From: Paenibacillus sp. SZ31
Lineage (GTDB): Bacteria; Bacillota; Bacilli; Paenibacillales; Paenibacillaceae
Length of the DNA stretch: 64,000 bases
Direction of reading: 5' to 3'
Assembly (NCBI RefSeq): GCF_012912005.1
Contig: NZ_JABBEA010000004.1
Location: 421,601-485,600 of the forward strand
Shown here: positions 16,737 through 25,679 of the stretch, one piece after another
Layout: every line of letters starts with the position of its first letter
How positions within the stretch are numbered: the first letter of the stretch is position 1
The notes under the pieces: model-generated
The model's database searches: none
What the model saw: only the letters and a program-made list of their open reading frames with translations
Told to the model about the DNA's origin: nothing
Translations under genes and position numbers: made by a program

Positions 16737-17446
16737 GTCTGTACCTGAATATTCAACTTGTACCCTACACCGAATACCGTTTCAATCATCGAAATGCCTT
16801 GCACACCACTATCCAGTTTCTTGCGAATCCGTTGTACATGAATGTCCACCGTTCGGGTATCCCCTGCAAAATCAAATCCCCATACCTTGTCCAGCAGCTC
16901 AGAACGTGTGTGCACCTTACGATGGTGGGTCACGAGAAATAACAACAGATCATATTCCTTATTCGTGAGTCCGGCACGCTCCCCGTCTTTCCAGACTTCC
17001 CGTTCATCCTTGCGAATCTCAATATGTTTGCCGAGCCTTACCACCTCATAGGATTGATTCTCCAGCGTCTCACTGATGAGGTCAATCCGGCGAAAAATCG
17101 CCCGAATGCGCGCAACCACCTCACGGATATCAAAAGGCTTCGTGATATAGTCATCCGCCCCCAGTTCCATGCCAAGTACCTTATCCAACATATCCGACTT
17201 GGCGGTGATCATGATGACGGGTATCTTGGAATTCACAGATAGTTGTCTGCACACATCAAAACCGCTCATATCAGGCAGCATCAGATCTAGCAGGATCAGA
17301 TCCGGCTTCGAATCCCGAAGCAGATCCAGACCTTCTTTACCCGTAGCTGCTTCCTTGATCTCAAATCCTTCTTTACGTAACGAATAGGACAAAATATCGC
17401 GAATGGACTCCTCGTCCTCAATAATTAAAATCTCTTTTTGTCTCAT
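16733..17446 (-). CDS. OmpR-family response regulator
   Basis: 237 aa. The receiver domain holds the acidic pair EDEE (10-13), the phospho-acceptor Asp54 in LLDLMLPD and the conserved Lys in DYITKPFD. The C-terminal winged helix contains LTNKEYDLLLFLV and the recognition region VWGFDFAGDTRTVDIHVQRIRKKLD. The start at 17446 places the receiver at the N-terminus as in homologues; an in-frame ATG at 17482 would add 12 residues. Neither has a strong ribosome binding site. It is divergent from the ECF sigma gene across about 210 bases, so one region may control both. Confidence 0.9.
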   Translation of the reverse strand: MRQKEILIIEDEESIRDILSYSLRKEGFEIKEAATGKEGLDLLRDSKPDLILLDLMLPDMSGFDVCRQLSVNSKIPVIMITAKSDMLDKVLGMELGADDYITKPFDIREVVARIRAIFRRIDLISETLENQSYEVVRLGKHIEIRKDEREVWKDGERAGLTNKEYDLLLFLVTHHRKVHTRSELLDKVWGFDFAGDTRTVDIHVQRIRKKLDSGVQGISMIETVFGVGYKLNIQVQT

Positions 17447-17557
17447 GATACTCTCGTAATCTCCCTGCTCTATGAATTTCATCTGCCTATATTTTGTATC
17501 TCAAGCCGCATGCTTGAATAGAGGGAAGCACGAAATGTTACAACTCCGATACAACTC

Positions 17558-17586
17558 TGAACCGTTTGGAAACAACCTCCCGATAT
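17558..17586 (+). promoter_or_regulatory. Candidate ECF-type promoter of the sigma factor gene
   Basis: TGAACC (17558-17563), 17 bases, then CGATAT (17581-17586) resembles ECF sigma promoters (-35 TGAAC, -10 CGT/CGA-rich), 71 bases before the sigma gene. ECF genes are often autoregulated, so this is a reasonable but unproven assignment. Confidence 0.35.
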
Positions 17587-17657
17587 ACTTGGATCATAAG
17601 AGACTCATACCAGACCGGACCCAAGCCTGATCTGTATCCAAGGGGGATTCACATCAT

Positions 17658-18134
17658 ATGAATAACACACAAGTAAATGAAGCTTATATCAACTATAAAT
17701 CAGAAATCACAAGGTATCTATCCCATATCGTCAAACAACCGCAAGACGCAGAAGATCTGGCTCAGGATTGTTTCATTCGACTGATGAACGTTACCGTGAA
17801 TATCCCTGAAGATCGGCTTCTCTATTATCTCAAACGGATTGCCCGAAACCTTGCGATGGACAGCTTCCGCAGACGTACCCGTACACTCAAACGCGACAGT
17901 CGTCTGGAGGCACCTACCCATCACTTTGATACACCCCACCTTGAAATTAATGAAGGCGTTCATGATATTGTCTCCCATATTAACAACACCGAGCATCGTA
18001 AAATATTAGAACTTCGCCTCATCCACGGATACTCCATTAAGGAAACGGCAGAGCTGGTGAATCGCAGTGAAGGCATGATTAAATCCTCTGTCTTCCATGC
18101 CGTCAATCGAATTCGAGCCAAAGTCATCTCATAG
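17658..18134 (+). CDS. ECF-type RNA polymerase sigma factor
   Basis: 158 aa, the length of small ECF sigma factors. Region 2 is at ~10-75 (DAEDLAQDCFIRLM, then LLYYLKRIARNLAMDSFRRR), region 4 at ~105-155 (RKILELRLIHGYSIKETAELVNRS, then EGMIKSSVFHAVNRIRAKV). GGGGGATT precedes the ATG. No gene resembling an anti-sigma factor follows; the next gene on this strand encodes a large secreted protein and the divergent operon encodes a two-component system. Control may therefore be transcriptional, or through an unlinked anti-sigma factor. Confidence 0.88.
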   Translation: MNNTQVNEAYINYKSEITRYLSHIVKQPQDAEDLAQDCFIRLMNVTVNIPEDRLLYYLKRIARNLAMDSFRRRTRTLKRDSRLEAPTHHFDTPHLEINEGVHDIVSHINNTEHRKILELRLIHGYSIKETAELVNRSEGMIKSSVFHAVNRIRAKVIS

Positions 18135-18148
18135 AGATGGCTTTTTAT
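18124..18148 (+). terminator. Terminator overlapping the sigma gene stop
   Basis: CATCTC (18126-18131) and GAGATG (18135-18140), extended by G-C, form a short stem followed by GCTTTTTATTT. The stop codon TAG lies in the loop. Confidence 0.65.
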
Positions 18149-18337
18149 TTGCGTAAAATCAATATGCACGCAGAATTGGATGAATTATGCCGGGACCGAA
18201 ATACCTATAGATATGTCAAAAGACCCAATTTTACAAATATCGAGTTAATTTTTACAAATTGTTATGACTATGTGAGATTTTCATGTGGTAGAATATGGAC
18301 GAACTCATGAATCAACTAATATTTGGGAGGGATTTGG

Positions 18338-21142
18338 TTGGGTAAATTAACAGGTATGCGAGGAGTATTTTTAAAATCACTCTTGGCATTGTCCATGGCT
18401 TTGCCGCTTCAGATCGGATTATGGAACGGAGATGCATCGGTTCATGCGGAAGGGCCGACAGATCCGGCACCATTCATTCAGGCGAAGGTTGTGAACCAAA
18501 ACGCAGGCAAGAAAGTTTTGTTCGACAACTCTCACGGCCAGACGGCTGGAGCCGCAGACTGGGTCATTGATGGAGGTTTCTCCGACTTCGGGAATGCACT
18601 CGCGAATGATGGTTATTATGTCAAAGAACTTCGCAAGACGACACCATTTACCTATGATGATCTGAAAGAGTATAACGTATTCGTTATTGCAGAGCCTCAA
18701 ATTCCTTTCAAAACATCCGAACAGGCAGCACTGAAACAATATGTTGAAACGGGTGGCAGCATCTTCTTCGTTGGAGATCACTATAATGCTGACCGTAACA
18801 AAAACCGCTGGGATGGCTCTGAAGTCATCAACGGTTATCGTCGGGGAGCTTTTGAAGATCCGACCAAAGGTATGAGCACAGATGAGCGTAACTCGGAAGC
18901 CATGCAAAATGTAACCAGCACAGACTGGTTGTCCGATAACTTCGGCGTACGTTTCCGCTATAACGCACTTGGCGATATCAATGCCAATATCGTTGTACCG
19001 GCAGATCAAGCCTTCGGCATCACAGAAGGTGTATCGGCTGTAGCTATGCACGCCGGTTCAACACTTGCAATCACTGATCCGGAAAAAGCAAAAGGTATTG
19101 TGTATCTGCCAAAAACCAACGCAAAATGGAATAACGCGGTGGACCAAGGCGTATACAACGGCGGCGGGATCGAAGAAGGTCCTTACGTAGCCGTATCCAA
19201 GCTGGGCGCAGGTAAGGCTGCCTTCATCGGTGACTCCTCTCCAGTAGAAGATGCATCACCAAAATACTTGCGTGAAGAGACAGGCACACGCAAAACGACT
19301 TATGACGGTTTTAAAGAAGCCGATGATGCGGTGTTGCTCGTGAATACCGTGAACTGGCTCGCTACACAAGAGAACTACACGGATCTGACTCAAGTCAACG
19401 GACTTGAACTGGATACAGCTACAGCGCTGTTGCCATTCGAAGAGCCGGCTGCTTCCACAGAACCTCAGGCTGAACCTTGGTCCGCACCTGCTGCCGGATA
19501 CAAGTGGTACGATCGTTCCACGTTCAAGGCTGGCTCTTACGGTGGCCCTGCATCCAGTGCGAACGCTGCTTACAGCTTCGTGAAACAGGATACTCTTCCA
19601 AATGCAGAAGACTTCCAGATTCGTGTGGTTGTAGAGAACATGGCTCCGAACACAACCGTATCCGGTTATAGTGCCGGTATCTATCTGACTGGCGGAACAC
19701 AGGTCGCCATGATCCAGAATGAAAGTGGTACTTGGCCGACTTCGTATGGCTATAGCTCCACATTCAGTGTAACCTCGGACAGCCAAGGTCGCGGGATCAA
19801 AGACCTGAACGTACGCATCAAACCAGGTACAACTGGCGCTGCGAGCTTGCGTCTGCGTCTGAATGGCAGCAACCTGATCACAAATGCCGTGACCGTAGGT
19901 AATGTGCCAGCAGAACAGCTGCCGGAAGAAGAAGGACCGATTCCAGCAGCTATCACCGTTGCTGAAGCACGCACCAAAGCGGTTGGCACTACCGTAACCA
20001 TCGAAGGTGTTGTAACGACAGAGCCGGGTGCATTCGGTGGACAAGCCTTCTATCTTCAAGATGAAACTGCCGGAATCTACGTGTTCCAGCACACTAGCGG
20101 CTTCCATGCTGGTGACAAGGTGAAAGTAACAGCAGCAACAACCATCTATAACAGCGAGTTCGAGCTTACCGATATCATCGCGATTGAGAAAACAGGTACG
20201 GCTTCCGTACCTGCTCCAATCGAAGTTACAGCAATTACAGATGCGAACCAAGGTCAACTGGTTCAATTGAAGGGTGTAACCATCGAGAATATCATCAGTG
20301 CTACACCCGTTGGATCATTTGAATTCGACGCGGTAGCGGCAGATGGAACGAGCACACATATCCGTGTAGATACACGTACCGGTGTAACAGATACTTCCTT
20401 CCCTTATGTTGCAGGGGACAAGATCAGTATCACAGGCATTTCCGCTATTTTCAAAGATGCATATCAATTGAAACCTAGAAGTTTGAATGATTTTGTACCT
20501 GCTGAAGATCAAGGTGGAGGCGAACAGCCTTCTACTCCAGCTGCGGGAGCACCGGGTAAACCGGTGCTTTCTTCTGATAATGGATATACAACTGGCCTGT
20601 TCGAAGGTTCTTTTAACGTAAGCATGAACCTCTGGTGGGGCGAAAATGGTTCCACGTACAAACTGTATGAGAATGACGTTCTGATCGATACACAGAAGTT
20701 GACTGCGGCTTCACCATCGGCTCAGTCCTCCAAAACGGCTATTACAGGCAAAGCCAACGGCACGTATACCTACGTAGCTGAGCTGACCAATGACAAAGGC
20801 ACAACACGCAGTGATGTGCTGACGGTACAAGTAACCAATGCTGCTCCAGGCAAAGCTACGTTGTCCCAAAACAACTGGGATGGTGACGGCAACTACAACG
20901 TAGCCATGAACCTCTGGTGGGGTACGAACGCAACCGAATACCGTCTCTATGAGAATGATGTATTGATTGATACACAAGCGTTGAACGTGGCAACACCAGC
21001 TTCCCAAAGTGCTACAACGGAATTGTCCGGTCGCGCTAACGGAACGTACACGTACCGTGCTGAGCTAATCAACGCCGCAGGCGTAACCAGCACAGAGACG
21101 ATTACGGTTCAAGTAACCAAAGCATTGCCTTTGGCTAGCTAA
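18338..21142 (+). CDS. Large secreted multidomain protein (GATase-like, OB-fold, two C-terminal beta modules)
   Basis: 934 aa with a signal peptide (hydrophobic core about residues 12-32, cleavage near SVHAEG). Domain 1 (~55-360) begins KVLFDNSHGQ and resembles the DUF4350/GATase-like fold, with YNVFVIAEPQIPF and GGSIFFVGDHYNADR. Domain 2 (~385-535) is beta-rich and unassigned. Domain 3 (~545-715) is an OB-fold of the YhcR/nuclease-associated type (VTIEGVVTTEPG, FYLQDETAGIYVF, GDKVKVTAAT). Two C-terminal modules of ~95 residues share MNLWWG and YKLYENDVLIDTQ, as in Bacillus chitinases and other exoenzymes. No catalytic residues are clear, so the activity is unknown. The start is TTG at 18338, because GGGAGGG lies six bases upstream; a TTG at 18323 would overlap it. 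Confidence 0.75.
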   Translation: MGKLTGMRGVFLKSLLALSMALPLQIGLWNGDASVHAEGPTDPAPFIQAKVVNQNAGKKVLFDNSHGQTAGAADWVIDGGFSDFGNALANDGYYVKELRKTTPFTYDDLKEYNVFVIAEPQIPFKTSEQAALKQYVETGGSIFFVGDHYNADRNKNRWDGSEVINGYRRGAFEDPTKGMSTDERNSEAMQNVTSTDWLSDNFGVRFRYNALGDINANIVVPADQAFGITEGVSAVAMHAGSTLAITDPEKAKGIVYLPKTNAKWNNAVDQGVYNGGGIEEGPYVAVSKLGAGKAAFIGDSSPVEDASPKYLREETGTRKTTYDGFKEADDAVLLVNTVNWLATQENYTDLTQVNGLELDTATALLPFEEPAASTEPQAEPWSAPAAGYKWYDRSTFKAGSYGGPASSANAAYSFVKQDTLPNAEDFQIRVVVENMAPNTTVSGYSAGIYLTGGTQVAMIQNESGTWPTSYGYSSTFSVTSDSQGRGIKDLNVRIKPGTTGAASLRLRLNGSNLITNAVTVGNVPAEQLPEEEGPIPAAITVAEARTKAVGTTVTIEGVVTTEPGAFGGQAFYLQDETAGIYVFQHTSGFHAGDKVKVTAATTIYNSEFELTDIIAIEKTGTASVPAPIEVTAITDANQGQLVQLKGVTIENIISATPVGSFEFDAVAADGTSTHIRVDTRTGVTDTSFPYVAGDKISITGISAIFKDAYQLKPRSLNDFVPAEDQGGGEQPSTPAAGAPGKPVLSSDNGYTTGLFEGSFNVSMNLWWGENGSTYKLYENDVLIDTQKLTAASPSAQSSKTAITGKANGTYTYVAELTNDKGTTRSDVLTVQVTNAAPGKATLSQNNWDGDGNYNVAMNLWWGTNATEYRLYENDVLIDTQALNVATPASQSATTELSGRANGTYTYRAELINAAGVTSTETITVQVTKALPLAS
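20560..21126 (+). repeat. Tandem C-terminal module repeat
   Basis: Two segments of about 285 bases encode modules that share FNVSMNLWWGENG / YNVAMNLWWGTNA, LYENDVLIDTQ and ANGTYTYVAEL / ANGTYTYRAEL. They are protein-level tandem repeats at the end of the secreted protein and probably bind polysaccharide. Confidence 0.75.
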
Positions 21143-21151
21143 GAAATGAAC

Positions 21152-21206
21152 AAAAAACCGACACCAACATTGCCTGATTTACAGGGCAACATGGTCTCGG
21201 TTTTTT
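21152..21206. terminator. Bidirectional rho-independent terminator
   Basis: AAAAAACCG (21152-21160) pairs with CGGTTTTTT (21198-21206), extended inward by interrupted pairing up to TTGCC/GGGCAA. It terminates the secreted-protein gene on the plus strand and serves the small minus-strand membrane gene as well. Confidence 0.85.
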
Positions 21207-21222
21207 GGATCATAGCACAAGT

Positions 21223-21483
21223 TCATTTCAATCGTTCTGGCTCATATCCATTTCTCACAAACAGAATGCTGTTCCATACAGCAGAATAAGCGGCCACGGC
21301 AATGACACTAATGACAAAAATCAAGTTCATCTGTGTAAATGTATAACTGCTTCCCGTGAAAATGATCAGGATTGCACTGAGCCCCATATTTTCTCTGTTA
21401 TATTTTTTAAACTTCTGAAAGATCATTCTGTACAGCAATATCAATACCATAAATACAATCCATATAGAAGAAAATATCTCCAT
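21223..21483 (-). CDS. Small membrane protein of unknown function
   Basis: 86 aa with two hydrophobic stretches, IWIVFMVLILLYRMIF at the N-terminus and two further short segments in ILIIFTG and MNLIFVISVIAVAAYSAVW, suggesting two to three membrane helices. GGAAGGTGA lies three bases before the ATG. No family is recognised. It ends against the terminator of the secreted-protein gene and stands alone. Confidence 0.65.
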   Translation of the reverse strand: MEIFSSIWIVFMVLILLYRMIFQKFKKYNRENMGLSAILIIFTGSSYTFTQMNLIFVISVIAVAAYSAVWNSILFVRNGYEPERLK

Positions 21484-21689
21484 AGGTCACCTTCCTTTCG
21501 AAAAACTCATTTCTTATATTGGTATCTACGAGGAGTATTAATATCCTTAATTCCCTTTATATAGAAACACATTAATCTTACATATAATTGAAAAATAATT
21601 CAATCATTGTTATACATATTCTTTGAACACTCTTATTCCTCAACGGTTAGCAGAGTAACAAGAACGCTACTTTGTTTATTTGCAGACAC

Positions 21690-21733
21690 AAAAAAAAGAC
21701 TATCCCTGCCCATATTCTGGCACCGAATAGCCC
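21690..21733 (-). terminator. Rho-independent terminator of the phn operon
   Basis: On the minus strand GGCTATTCGGTGCC and GGGCAGGGATAGTC form an imperfect stem around a short loop, followed by a run of eight T. It lies about 65 bases after the last phnE stop. Confidence 0.8.
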
Positions 21734-21798
21734 TCTCCTCTTACTTTATTATCTAATTTCACTCTATGATCTAATATCTTCGTAGCTCCTCATTATCT

Positions 21799-22605
21799 CT
21801 ACACCAGCTTCTTACGAATATAACCCGAGATCAAATCGATAATCGTGATCATCACGATGATACCCAGCAGGATTATACCTACTCGCGGCCAGTTCCGAGT
21901 ACTTAACGCGAAGATCAGCGGTGTACCAATCCCCCCTGCTCCGATTACACCCAGTATGGTCGCGGAACGCACATTGATCTCGAAACGATACAAGGTATAG
22001 TTCAGGAAGCCAGGCATAACCTGCGGCAGGATGGCAAACCACAACTGCTGCATGCGATTGGCTCCGGAGGCAAGCAGCGCCTCAGACGGACCATAGTCGA
22101 TATTTTCAACTTCATCCGCGTACAATTTGCCTAACATACCAATCGAGTGTAATCCAAGGGCAAGTACCCCTGCGAACGATCCGGGACCTACTGCTTTGAT
22201 GAACATCAAAGCCATAATAATCTCAGGGAACGTACGTATGAAGCTAAGTACCATTTTACCTGCACCCGAGATGGAACGATGCCCACTCATATTGCGGGCA
22301 GACCAGAATGCAAACGGGATACAGAGCACTGCCGAGATTACAGTACCCAGCACGGAAATCGCGAGCGTATCCAGTAGACCTCGCAGCAAGTCTTCTCCTT
22401 CAGGCAGATATACAAAATCCCAATCTGGTGAGAAAATCCCGGCTACAATGGCCTTCATAATCTGGGCGGCGGTTTCCTTGAAACCAGTAAACGGTACACC
22501 GGCAAGCGCCCAAGCATACACAAGGATCAGCAGTAATACAATAACCCAGCGTAGCGGGTTTTTTCGTGGTTTTGGCCGGATGCGGCTTGTTTCATTTTTC
22601 ATCAT
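21799..22605 (-). CDS. phnE: Phosphonate-type ABC transporter permease (second)
   Basis: 268 aa integral membrane permease of the PhnE family. About six helices: an N-terminal one at ~18-36 (WVIVLLLILVYAWALAGV), then VLGTVISAVLCIPFAFW, and a C-terminal VGIILLGIIVMITIIDLI. The ATPase-contacting EAA loop reads EALLASGANRMQQLWFAILP, and GVIGAGGIGTPL follows. Its start overlaps the stop of the first phnE by four bases (22602-22605), so the two are translated together and probably form a heterodimer. Confidence 0.9.
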   Translation of the reverse strand: MMKNETSRIRPKPRKNPLRWVIVLLLILVYAWALAGVPFTGFKETAAQIMKAIVAGIFSPDWDFVYLPEGEDLLRGLLDTLAISVLGTVISAVLCIPFAFWSARNMSGHRSISGAGKMVLSFIRTFPEIIMALMFIKAVGPGSFAGVLALGLHSIGMLGKLYADEVENIDYGPSEALLASGANRMQQLWFAILPQVMPGFLNYTLYRFEINVRSATILGVIGAGGIGTPLIFALSTRNWPRVGIILLGIIVMITIIDLISGYIRKKLV

Positions 22606-23453
22606 AGCAATTTCTCCCGCAGCTTAGTACTTACATAATCAATGACCAGAACGATGACGAGGGTAAACAGAATGATTACGCTGGTCTTGTCATACTCCAG
22701 GAATCCAAGTGTGGCCTCATAGTAAAGCCCGATCCCTCCGGCTCCCACCAATCCCAGAATGGCAGCAGCACGTATATTAATTTCGAAGGCATACAGCACA
22801 TAGGATGTGAACTGGGCAGCCAGTTGCGGCACCACGCCATATACAATGAGCTGAATCCGGTTCATACCAACAGCCGTCATCGCTTCCAGCGGTCCTTGAT
22901 CAATGGTTTCCAGCGTCTCATAGGTCAGCTTCGCAATGAGACCTACCGAGAATACAGCCAGTGCCAAGATTCCGGGGATGGGCCCCAGACCAAACACAGC
23001 AACGAACAAAGCAGCAAGCAACAAATCCGGTACGGTCCGAATCAGGTTCAGCAGAAAGCGCGCCGGATAATAGATCCAGCGACTTGGCATCAGGTTACCG
23101 GCACAGATGATCGAGATTGGAATGGCGATAATGGCACCAATGGTTGTCCCAATCAGAGCCATTCGGATCGTCTCCAACATGCCTTGCACGATATTGTCAA
23201 AATAACTCCACCGAGGAGGAAACATTTCTTTCAACAAGTCCAGCATGTTGGGGAAACCCTCAATCAACTCTGTGAAGGTGGCGTCCGTCTGCTTCGCACT
23301 TGCCCACAAAAGAAGCAGAATGATGATCAGGGTGAGTAGATGTTTCGTACGCCCAGGCGGCTTGGGACGATTCACAACCTCTGCAGGGCTGGAACCAGGT
23401 TCCTTGCCCATCCCGCCTGAATTCTGAAGTGGAACGTTGGACTGCCCCTTCAT
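22602..23453 (-). CDS. phnE: Phosphonate-type ABC transporter permease (first)
   Basis: 283 aa PhnE-family permease. A polar N-terminus (~1-35) precedes the first helix ([17 protein letters not shown]). The core has [21 protein letters not shown], the EAA loop [20 protein letters not shown] and [18 protein letters not shown]. It overlaps phnC upstream by four bases and the second phnE downstream by four bases. Paired, non-identical PhnE subunits are common in Gram-positive phosphonate/phosphite importers. Confidence 0.9.
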   Translation of the reverse strand: MKGQSNVPLQNSGGMGKEPGSSPAEVVNRPKPPGRTKHLLTLIIILLLLWASAKQTDATFTELIEGFPNMLDLLKEMFPPRWSYFDNIVQGMLETIRMALIGTTIGAIIAIPISIICAGNLMPSRWIYYPARFLLNLIRTVPDLLLAALFVAVFGLGPIPGILALAVFSVGLIAKLTYETLETIDQGPLEAMTAVGMNRIQLIVYGVVPQLAAQFTSYVLYAFEINIRAAAILGLVGAGGIGLYYEATLGFLEYDKTSVIILFTLVIVLVIDYVSTKLREKLL

Positions 23454-24247
23454 ACCACAACTTCTCCCTGCTCATGCACAACCTGCTTGTCCAACAATTC
23501 GTCAGCCAGAATCGGTCTGCCGTAAATTTCTGCAAATCGTTCATCCGTTGCCTCTTCTACCGGACCGTCGAATACGACCTCCCCTGCACGTAATCCAACA
23601 ATACGGGTCGCATACTCTCTAGCCAGGTCAATAAAGTGAAGGTTAACAATAGTGGTAATCCCAAGGTCTTGATTGATGCGTTTCAGGTCATCCATAACCT
23701 GCTTCGTTGTAAGTGGGTCGAGTGAAGCAACCGGTTCGTCGGCCAGAATGATTTTTGCTTCCTGCGCAAGGACACGAGCAATAGCCACACGCTGTTGTTG
23801 ACCACCGGACAACTGATCTGCACGGGAGTAAGCTTTCTCGGAGATATTCACCCGATCCAGCGCAGTGAATGCCAGTTCAATATCCTCTTTTGGAAAACGC
23901 CCCAGAATAGTACGCATGGTGGAATGGTATCCAACGCGTCCAGCGAGTACATTACGTAGTACACTGGACCGTTTCACGAGATTGAAGCTCTGGAAAATCA
24001 TGCCGATGTCGCGTCTAATCATGCGTAGCCGTTTTCCTTGTGCCTTCGTGATGGAGCTTCCATTGATCAGAATCTCTCCCTCACTAATGTCGTGAAGTCG
24101 GTTAATGGATCGCAGGAGAGTTGATTTACCCGCACCGGACAGGCCGACTACAGCAATGAATTCACCCTGCTCAAATTTCAGATTAATATTATCCAGGCCC
24201 TTGGTGCCGTTAGCGTAAGTTTTAGTAACGTTGTGAAGCTCAATCAT
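23450..24247 (-). CDS. phnC: Phosphonate-type ABC transporter ATPase
   Basis: 265 aa. Walker A is GLSGAGKST, then a Q-loop in [15 protein letters not shown] typical of PhnC, the signature LSGGQQQR, Walker [13 protein letters not shown] and the switch His in [12 protein letters not shown]. The start at 24247 (MIELHN) has AAGGATT upstream; an in-frame upstream extension lacks both homology and a binding site. Together with phnD and both phnE it makes a complete importer. No C-P lyase or phosphonatase lies nearby, so the ligand could be a phosphonate, phosphite or phosphate. Confidence 0.93.
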   Translation of the reverse strand: MIELHNVTKTYANGTKGLDNINLKFEQGEFIAVVGLSGAGKSTLLRSINRLHDISEGEILINGSSITKAQGKRLRMIRRDIGMIFQSFNLVKRSSVLRNVLAGRVGYHSTMRTILGRFPKEDIELAFTALDRVNISEKAYSRADQLSGGQQQRVAIARVLAQEAKIILADEPVASLDPLTTKQVMDDLKRINQDLGITTIVNLHFIDLAREYATRIVGLRAGEVVFDGPVEEATDERFAEIYGRPILADELLDKQVVHEQGEVVV

Positions 24248-24311
24248 GGCAATAATCCTTCTTTCATTCATAATGATCAACCATACATAAGTCCTTGCTA
24301 TAATGGCACAA

Positions 24312-24342
24312 GCCAGCGCAGCGTAGATCACGCTGAACTGGC
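24312..24342 (-). other. Stem-loop between phnD and phnC
   Basis: GCCAG-CAGCGT (24312-24324) pairs with ACGCTG-CTGGC (24330-24342) around a five-base loop, with a 2x2 internal loop. No T-run follows on the minus strand. It resembles the hairpin downstream of the first binding-protein gene (33-79) and may likewise protect the phnD message or partly terminate transcription. Confidence 0.5.
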
Positions 24343-24425
24343 CTGTCCATTGCTACGATTAAGCTGTTCCCATGCAAGAGAGCTACTACAAAGTGAACAG
24401 ATCCCAAACTACTTTTGGATCAGAA

Positions 24426-25406
24426 TTATTCACCTTTCACTTTTTCGCCATACTGACGAACGATCTCGAACTTGCTATCATCGGATTCTACATAACCTTC
24501 ATGCGTATAGATTTCTTTGATGATCTGGTGACCTTCAGTATCTTTACCAATATCGATGAAGGCTTGTTTGATCTTCGCAGTCCAATCTGCATTCATGTCA
24601 GTGCGAACAGCAATGGTATCGTTTGGAATAGGCTCAGTGAACGCCAGTACACGTGTATCTTCAAATACAGTCGGATAGTCTTTCGCTACCGTGTTGCGGG
24701 CATCTTGGAAAATAGCTGCCGCGTCAACATCACCGTTCAATACAGCGATAACACCTTGGTCATGACCTTTCAACGTTACAGGTGTTACATCTTTCAATGG
24801 GTCAATGCCTCTGTCCAGCAACAGACCTGCCGGCCATACGAAACCTGCGGAAGACGTTACGTTTTGGTAAGCAACTTTTTTACCTTTAAGCTCTTCGATG
24901 GATTGAATCGGCGAATCTTTTTTCACAATGAACATGGATTTATAGGAATCCGCCAACTCTTCGGTTGGAGCACCTGTCTCATCATTTACACCAAAACGTT
25001 GTGCTTGCAAAATAACTTGTGCTGCGCCTTTTTCTTTAGCCAGTACATAAGCTGTCGGAGGCAAGAAACCTACGTCTACTTTGTTGGAAGCCATTGCTTC
25101 AATAATTGTGTTGTAGTCCGTGGATACGCTGACTTTTACCGGAATGCCCAGTTTGTCACCAAGCAACTTCTCAAGCGGTTTCGCTTTGGCTTCAAGTGTG
25201 TCTGCATTCTGGGAAGGAACGAATTGAACCGTCAGTTCAGTTGGCACATAACCTTCGACAGGTTTCTCTGTCTCTGCCGTAGACGTACCGGATGCATTAG
25301 AGCTCGTATTATCCCCGTTAGCCGAACCAGTTGTACTACTAGACCCACAAGCACTCAGAAACATAACCAAAATCAACAATGGTAAAAATAAAGCAGACTT
25401 CTTCAA
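24426..25406 (-). CDS. phnD: Phosphonate/phosphite-binding lipoprotein
   Basis: 326 aa PhnD-family periplasmic-type binding protein anchored by lipid. The signal peptide ends in lipobox LSAC, then a Ser/Gly/Thr/Asn-rich linker of ~35 residues. The binding core shows LTVQFVPSQNADTLEAKAKP, VDVGFLPPTAYVLA, KKVAYQNVTSSAGFVWPAG and GDVDAAAIFQDARN, all family features. The start is TTG at 25406: GGAGGG lies seven bases upstream, while the TTG at 25421 lies within that site. First gene of the phn operon, with a possible Pho-box promoter upstream. Confidence 0.9.
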   Translation of the reverse strand: MKKSALFLPLLILVMFLSACGSSSTTGSANGDNTSSNASGTSTAETEKPVEGYVPTELTVQFVPSQNADTLEAKAKPLEKLLGDKLGIPVKVSVSTDYNTIIEAMASNKVDVGFLPPTAYVLAKEKGAAQVILQAQRFGVNDETGAPTEELADSYKSMFIVKKDSPIQSIEELKGKKVAYQNVTSSAGFVWPAGLLLDRGIDPLKDVTPVTLKGHDQGVIAVLNGDVDAAAIFQDARNTVAKDYPTVFEDTRVLAFTEPIPNDTIAVRTDMNADWTAKIKQAFIDIGKDTEGHQIIKEIYTHEGYVESDDSKFEIVRQYGEKVKGE

Positions 25407-25448
25407 ACGAACACCCTCCAAAGAGTTTCTATTTTTCAGTACTTATCT

Positions 25449-25513
25449 ACTATAGTTGCCAAATATTAGCGCGATGTGAAACGGAATTTGGAGTTTTGTA
25501 AAGTTTCCTGTCA
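25449..25513 (-). promoter_or_regulatory. Candidate PhoP-box promoter of phnD
   Basis: On the minus strand hexamers TGACAG, TTTACA, CCAAAT and TTCACA occur with exact 11-base phasing (25513..25475), and a TATAGT -10 (25454..25449) follows 20 bases later. PhoP boxes of Bacillus are TT(A/T/C)ACA hexamers spaced five bases apart in just this position. Two of the four hexamers are good matches, so this is tentative. Confidence 0.35.
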
Positions 25514-25679
25514 GGCTGTCAGCAGGACTTGTATCTGTTAGAATAGGCTCATTATGGTTGAAGATATAGGGAGAACATCGGAGATAACGGCGTATACTTC
25601 GGTTCTTCAGCCTATTCTGTCTTCTCCGTTTTATGGTAATTCCATAGTTCTGAACTTATATATTAGAGGAGATTGTAAA

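Noticed and set aside
19256..20266. 336-aa open frame on the minus strand
   Set aside because: Antisense to the secreted multidomain protein; Cys- and Arg-rich shadow sequence with no recognisable domain.
24372..25385. 337-aa open frame on the plus strand
   Set aside because: Antisense to phnD, which has a lipobox and family motifs; the frame is rich in Phe, Cys and Arg as expected for a shadow.
21799..25406. Full phosphonate degradation cluster
   Set aside because: Only transport genes are present; no C-P lyase (phnG-M) or phosphonatase gene is visible on either strand nearby.
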